Origin: Glycine soja
Taxonomy: Eukaryota > Streptophyta > Magnoliopsida > Fabales > Fabaceae
Assembly (NCBI RefSeq): GCF_004193775.1
Contig: NC_041016.1
Coordinates: 10,441,395 to 10,505,394 of the forward strand
Length of the DNA: 64,000 bases
Direction: 5' to 3'
Numbering within the stretch: position 1 is the first letter of the stretch; the number at the start of each line of letters is the position of its first letter. Positions 59,370-64,000 of this stretch are shown in pieces. The notes below the pieces were generated by a model that did not search any database, had not been told where the DNA came from, and was given only the letters and a program-made list of their open reading frames with translations. A program made the translations under genes and the position numbers.

Positions 59370-60160
59370 TGTTTAAATATAATTTTAGTTCTTTTATTTT
59401 ATTTAATTTATAATTTTTTTTTATTTTTAAATTGAAATATTTGGTCTTTATATTTAAAAATAATCATAATTTTGATCTTTGAACTTATTTCAAAGTGTAA
59501 ATATTTAGTCCTTTTATTTTAAAAGTTCAAAGTGTAAATATTTAGTCCTTTTATTTTAAAAAATTCATAATTTTAGTCATCGTATTTTAAAATTTTCATA
59601 ATTTTGTCTACGTTTTATTTCTTTCATTTTTGTAATTTGTAATTATCTAAAAGTATAAAATATTTTTTTCGTCTCTGCAATTTAATGTTTTTCTATTTTC
59701 TTTTTTGTAATTTTTTCATTTTAGTTCTTATAAAATATATCTATTTTATTTATCATCCTTAAAACATTTTAAATAGCACTTAGAACAGTGAAAAAACATT
59801 ATCTAAAATACTTTAATAATGAAAAACAAAATACATATATTTTACAAGAATTAAAATGGAAAAAATTGTAAGGATGGAAATGAAAAAATTGATAAATTAT
59901 ATGGACAAAAATGTATTTAAGTCTTAATTAAATCATTTATTGATGATATCTTAAATGAATATGTTGGATTTAAGGTTCAATTGGACCAAAAAAAAAATAA
60001 AACATAAATAAAATTAAGAATTTGATCAAAGTTATAAATTTTTTAAAATTAGAAGACTAAATATCTTAATTTTAAAATAAAAAGCCTAAAATTATAAATT
60101 TTAAAAAATAATAGCATAAAATGTCTTTATTTTAAAATAAAAGAACAAACATTATTTTAA
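59370..60160. repeat. AT-rich foldback element
   Basis: The left part repeats words like attttagttcttttatttta and atatttagtccttttatttt. The right part carries their complements (taaaataaaagaacaaaca, agaagactaaatatct). The two halves can pair over several hundred bases. A 37-base tandem duplication lies at 59491-59562. Non-coding; edges are approximate. Confidence 0.6.
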
Positions 60161-61400
60161 AAAAATCAACTAACAAAATTGACAAATAGTTATTCTCTTA
60201 AAGACATTAATTACAATTTTATTCTTAATCATATTTAGGAAAGCGGTTTGTCAGAAGAAATATAGTATTAAATGAAGAATAGATTTAATAGAAAAAAAAT
60301 GAAAATACAGAACTGGTCGTAGAGCCAATATATCTGGATATTAACGATAAATTCGATACTGGAAAACAAGTGGAATGCAATAATTAAAGTATAGGGTAAT
60401 ATAAATATAAATATGTAGCGTATAGCGGTGAAGATAGAAAGAAAAAAAAGGAGGCTATAGGGGTACTGTGAGTACGGAATAACATAAGACAGTGCAACGC
60501 AGTACAGAGATTATAAAAGGAAGAAATCATCGTGTGCCGGACAATGCCATGTGACCCACCTCACATCACCAATAATGGATTATGGAACCTCCACACTTAT
60601 TATTAGGAAAAATATCTAATTTGAATGAATAAAAAGTGTGATAGTTTCATCTTATTTTTAAACTTCTGAGATTATTTTATTGGTGTAATATTCAAAGATT
60701 TATTTAATAATAAGTTATATTTTTTTATAATCAATTCAACATTAGAATTTAGAGATCAATTTGTTATTAAATTGTCTATTAGATTAATTTTTTGTATTTT
60801 TTATATATTTAAAAAGTAATTTTAAATTTTTCATCTTTCACACTTTTAAAAACCAAGATGAATATTTATTCTTATTATTATTTTCATTTTAAAGTTTTCA
60901 AATAAAGAAAAAAATGAATAATATATGTCAATAAATATTAACCCAGTTGATAAGTATCAAATTTATATGTTATAACTCAAATGGTTAACATAATTATACA
61001 AGGTTCCTCCTTGTTCACTTGCTGGATAATATTCAATCACAGATGATCTAATTGTTTATTAAATTAAGTTTAAATTTATGCATTATTATAAAAAAAATTA
61101 TACTATCAATTAATCATAATTATGAAATATATAAATTTTAAAGTAATAATTATAAAAATCAATAAATATAACAACTTATAATTAAATCACAGTGTAAAAG
61201 ATATTTTTGGTACACAATATTTCTTTATTAAATTTTATAAGAAATATCTTAGAAATCATACTAAAAATATTCTCTGATTGACTTAAATACATATATAGAC
61301 TCGTAACTTATATCATAATAAATAAATATCTGATAATAAACTAATGTAAATTTGATTGTTACAAAAAGTGTAACCAAAACTTTTTTAGACGTCAAATCAA
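60161..61400. other. AT-rich spacer
   Basis: No gene, RNA or recognised repeat supported. Confidence 0.55.
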
Positions 61401-62115
61401 ATCAGGGGAAATTTTGGTACTGTTACCAATTATGGCACATCAGTTAGAGGAAGAAAATAAAGATAAAGTACCAATTAAATACTCTCAGAATCTTGGCTTA
61501 TTGTAAAAGATACAAAACCAAGCACAGATGAAATGCAACTTTTCCAATCTGTTTCCAACCACACCCATGTTCTGATTTCCTTGTTTGTTTATTCAGGAAA
61601 GAGCCCATTTTTGGTGACATCTCTGATTTTCTAGTATTTTTCTCTGGATTCCTTATCACAAACTTAGCTAAGTTGTTGTCTTTTTTGTCATTCATAGTGC
61701 ATTGCCACTCCTTGCTTTGGTCCCTTGCCCCTTCTTCAAGTTCAGATCTGTGAGTTGCTGTGTTGTGTTTGTTGGAGAGATTGATTTGATTGTGTTCAGC
61801 AAAAGCTGGAGGTGGGTTTTCCTTTTCAACTCTTTGTATTGTAGTGTCTCCCATGGTGTGGAAAATGGACATTCACATGCCCCAGAAGCTTGTTTTGCCT
61901 AGTTTGCCATAAAGGCTTCAACTTTCAGGTTTCCTTGTTCAAGATCTTGGAAAATACGAGGTTGTTTCTGTGATTGAGCAGTGTTGGCTTTCTGGGTCTG
62001 TATTGTTTTCTTTTTCTCTGTGTCTGGTTTTGTTTGTTTGGCTTCCTCTTGACAAATTTTGCTTCTTTTGTTAAAAGATAATTCAAAGGTCTTGTTGCTG
62101 GGGGGAACTGTTATA
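61401..62115 (+). promoter_or_regulatory. Upstream region or leader of the CrRLK1L gene
   Basis: Base composition shifts from the AT desert to a T/G-rich transcript-like sequence from about 61500. If it is transcribed, it holds upstream ATGs, including a 19-codon upstream ORF at 61853-61912. No clear TATA box was identified, and a leader intron cannot be excluded. Confidence 0.35.
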
Positions 62116-64000
62116 ATGGGGAGTGGCCTTGGGGAGGGACTCTTTGTTGTGCTGATTCTGGTGATGTTGTCTGTGACAGCGAGCACTATAAATGCTCAAC
62201 CAAAGTCTATTCTCTTGAATTGTGGTTCAGATTCTTCTGTGAATGTGGATGGTAGGAGATGGGTGGGGGACATGGCCACTGATAACAATGTCACCCTAAG
62301 TTCCCCTAGTGTTCTTGTTTCCACTTCTACATCAAGTGACAGTCCAATATATGACCCTCTCTATAAAACTGCCAGAATTTTCAATGCTCCTTTGAATTAC
62401 ACAATCAAAGATGTTCAGGGGAACTACTTTGTTAGGTTCCATTTCTGCCCCTTCGAGACTGATGACTACAATGTGAATGAGTCCTCATTTGGTGTTGTGG
62501 TCAATGGACTGAAACTGTTGTCAGAGTTTGATGTTCCTGGTAAGATATCTCACAAGAATATGAACTTGCTGAATTCTGGAAGGAATGCTAGTTCATTCTT
62601 CTTGGTCAAAGAATATATTCTGGCTGTGAATGGGGATATGCTTTTGATTGAGTTTGTTCCAACCAGAAGCTCCTTTGGCTTCATCAATGCCATTGAGATT
62701 GTACCAGTTGTTGGTGAGCTTTTTGCTGGTTCAGTTAGCAGAGTTGGTGGAAGTGGTGGAAACTTGAATTTGCCGGGACAAGGGATGGAGACTATGTATA
62801 GGTTGAATGTTGGTGGTCCTGAGATTCAGTCCAATCAGGATCATGATCTTTGGAGAACCTGGGAAGTGGATTCTGGCTATATGATCACTGAAAATGCTGG
62901 GTCTGGAATTAAGAACAGTTCTAACATTACATATGCTTCCATGAATGATACTTGGGTGGCTCCTCTCCTTGTGTATGAAACTGCAAGGGCAATGTCCAAC
63001 ACTGAAGTCTTGGACAAAAGGTTCAACATGTCATGGAAATTTGAAGTAGATCCTGGCTTTGATTATCTGGTCCGTTTACATTTCTGTGAGCTGGTTTATG
63101 ACAAGGCCAATGAGAGGATATTTAGGATCTACATAAACAATAGGACAGCTGCAGATAATGTTGATGTCTTCGTGCGTGCGGGAGGGATGAATAAAGCATA
63201 TCACCAGGACTATTTTGATCCTGTGTCGTCGAGGATTGACACGGTTTGGGTTCAACTTGGTCCTGACACGGCTGCTGGTGCTGCAGGAACTGATGCTCTC
63301 TTAAATGGTCTGGAGGTTTTCAAGCTTAGTCGAAACGGAAATCTTGCCTATGTGGAGAGGTTTGACATAAGTGGCAATTCAGGAAGCAAATCAAAAGCAA
63401 TAGCTGCTTGGGTGGGAGTTGGAGCAGGTGTAGCTTCTGTAGCTATAGTTGCACTTATAGTTGGTCTTGTTTTCTGTTTCTGTAAAAGCAGGAGGAAACA
63501 ATCAAGCGATACCAAGAACAACCCTCAGGGTTGGAGACCATTGTTCCTCTATGGAGGGGCTGCTGTGAACAGCACTGTGGGTGCCAAAGGATCAGCAGGA
63601 ACTCAAAAGCCTTATGGATCTGTGGGCTCAACCAGAGTTGGCAAGAAGTTTACATTGGCAGAAATCAATGCTGCAACAAACAACTTTGATGAGAGTTTGG
63701 TAATTGGAGTTGGAGGCTTTGGTAAGGTGTATAAGGGGGAGGTTGAAGATGGCGTTCCTGCGGCTATTAAGCGCGCCAACCCCCAGTCTGAGCAAGGCCT
63801 GGCTGAATTTGAGACAGAAATCGAGATGCTGTCCAAATTCAGACACAGGCATCTCGTGTCCTTGATTGGTTTCTGTGAAGAGAAGAATGAAATGATCTTG
63901 GTTTATGAGTACATGTTAAATGGAACTCTTAGAAGCCACCTATTTGGGAGTGATCTTCCTCCTCTATCTTGGAAGCAGCGCCTAGAAGTGTGCATCGGTG
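62116..64000 (+). CDS. CrRLK1L receptor-like kinase (HERK1-like), truncated by window edge
   Basis: Cell-surface receptor kinase of the Catharanthus RLK1-like family (FERONIA, THESEUS1, HERK1), which senses cell-wall state and, in several members, RALF peptides. The frame is open from the ATG at 62116 to the edge (628 codons, no intron, as usual for this family). A signal peptide covers residues 1 to about 27 (ending INAQ). Two malectin-like domains follow, with LLNCGSD, YFVRFHFCPF, FVPTRSSFGFINAIEI, MYRLNVGGPEI, YLVRLHFCELVY and LNGLEVFKL, and several N-glycosylation sites. The membrane span is about 429-456, then a basic KSRRK stop. The kinase domain has the G-loop IGVGGFGKVYKG (530-541) and ATP-binding K552 (AAIKR), then EFETEIEMLSKFRHRHLVSL. 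The window ends before the HRD catalytic loop. Closest in style to HERK1 and At5g59700; exact orthology is not certain. Confidence 0.95.
   Translation, partial: MGSGLGEGLFVVLILVMLSVTASTINAQPKSILLNCGSDSSVNVDGRRWVGDMATDNNVTLSSPSVLVSTSTSSDSPIYDPLYKTARIFNAPLNYTIKDVQGNYFVRFHFCPFETDDYNVNESSFGVVVNGLKLLSEFDVPGKISHKNMNLLNSGRNASSFFLVKEYILAVNGDMLLIEFVPTRSSFGFINAIEIVPVVGELFAGSVSRVGGSGGNLNLPGQGMETMYRLNVGGPEIQSNQDHDLWRTWEVDSGYMITENAGSGIKNSSNITYASMNDTWVAPLLVYETARAMSNTEVLDKRFNMSWKFEVDPGFDYLVRLHFCELVYDKANERIFRIYINNRTAADNVDVFVRAGGMNKAYHQDYFDPVSSRIDTVWVQLGPDTAAGAAGTDALLNGLEVFKLSRNGNLAYVERFDISGNSGSKSKAIAAWVGVGAGVASVAIVALIVGLVFCFCKSRRKQSSDTKNNPQGWRPLFLYGGAAVNSTVGAKGSAGTQKPYGSVGSTRVGKKFTLAEINAATNNFDESLVIGVGGFGKVYKGEVEDGVPAAIKRANPQSEQGLAEFETEIEMLSKFRHRHLVSLIGFCEEKNEMILVYEYMLNGTLRSHLFGSDLPPLSWKQRLEVCIG

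Noticed and set aside
61498..61872. 124-codon minus-strand open frame before the receptor kinase
   Set aside because: It is antisense to the likely leader of a clear plus-strand gene and has no recognisable domain.
1..64000. CRISPR arrays, operons, bacterial or organellar insertions, tRNA or rRNA genes
   Set aside because: None seen. The repeats present are microsatellites, tandem duplications or transposon ends, and all recognised genes are nuclear plant genes.

Overview
The window is nuclear DNA from a flowering plant, most likely a legume close to soybean. The evidence is spliced genes with GT/AG introns, an AT-rich background, long AT microsatellites, a plant-type RTE retroposon with a (TTG)n tail, a Ty1/copia element, CACTA- and Stowaway-like miniature elements, and proteins that read like legume orthologues of Arabidopsis genes. 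There is no prokaryotic organisation, no operon and no CRISPR. Species assignment is inference.

Layout. 1-3260: a possible single exon of an unidentified minus-strand gene and a decayed RTE fragment. 3322-4587 (+): cytosolic ribosomal protein L13a, 4 coding exons. 4588-8806: AT-rich spacer with an old direct duplication. 9302-16228 (+): root-type plastid ferredoxin-NADP reductase, 5 exons; intron 3 holds a near-complete RTE LINE (10928-13849) in antisense with a perfect 9-bp target-site duplication. 18490-18966 (+): an intronless 158-aa secreted or single-pass membrane protein. 19325-20352: foldback repeat, an 89-bp CACTA-like element and an RNase H-type retroposon scrap. 21689-32510 (-): an AGD12-type ARF-GAP with a C2 domain, 8 coding exons plus a 5' UTR exon; intron 1 holds a 5.15-kb copia element (25932-31082) with a 5-bp target-site duplication. 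33887-40185 (+): AAE14, 2-succinylbenzoate-CoA ligase, 10 exons, 560 aa. 40552-42016: candidate non-autonomous terminal-inverted-repeat transposon carrying near-palindromic motifs. 42017-52200: a 10-kb gene desert with one less AT-rich, tandem-repeat island at about 49200-49760. 52778-57180 (+): a WPP-domain-associated coiled-coil protein, 4 coding exons, 854 aa. 57181-61400: spacer with a foldback repeat. 62116 to the right edge (+): an intronless CrRLK1L receptor kinase, truncated inside the kinase domain.

The genes are unrelated single-copy-type plant genes, each with its own promoter: translation (L13a), root plastid redox (FNR), vesicle traffic and lipid binding (AGD12-like), phylloquinone synthesis (AAE14), nuclear-envelope/cytoskeleton-associated coiled coil (WAP) and cell-wall sensing (CrRLK1L). 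The only close pair is AGD12-like/AAE14, which is divergent across about 1.37 kb.

Exon boundaries were worked out by hand from GT/AG signals and reading phase. For all five multi-exon genes the joined lengths are exact multiples of three without internal stops. I found no convincing new biological system. The most unexplained pieces are the tandem-repeat island near 49.2-49.8 kb and the palindrome-bearing element at 40.5-42.0 kb.
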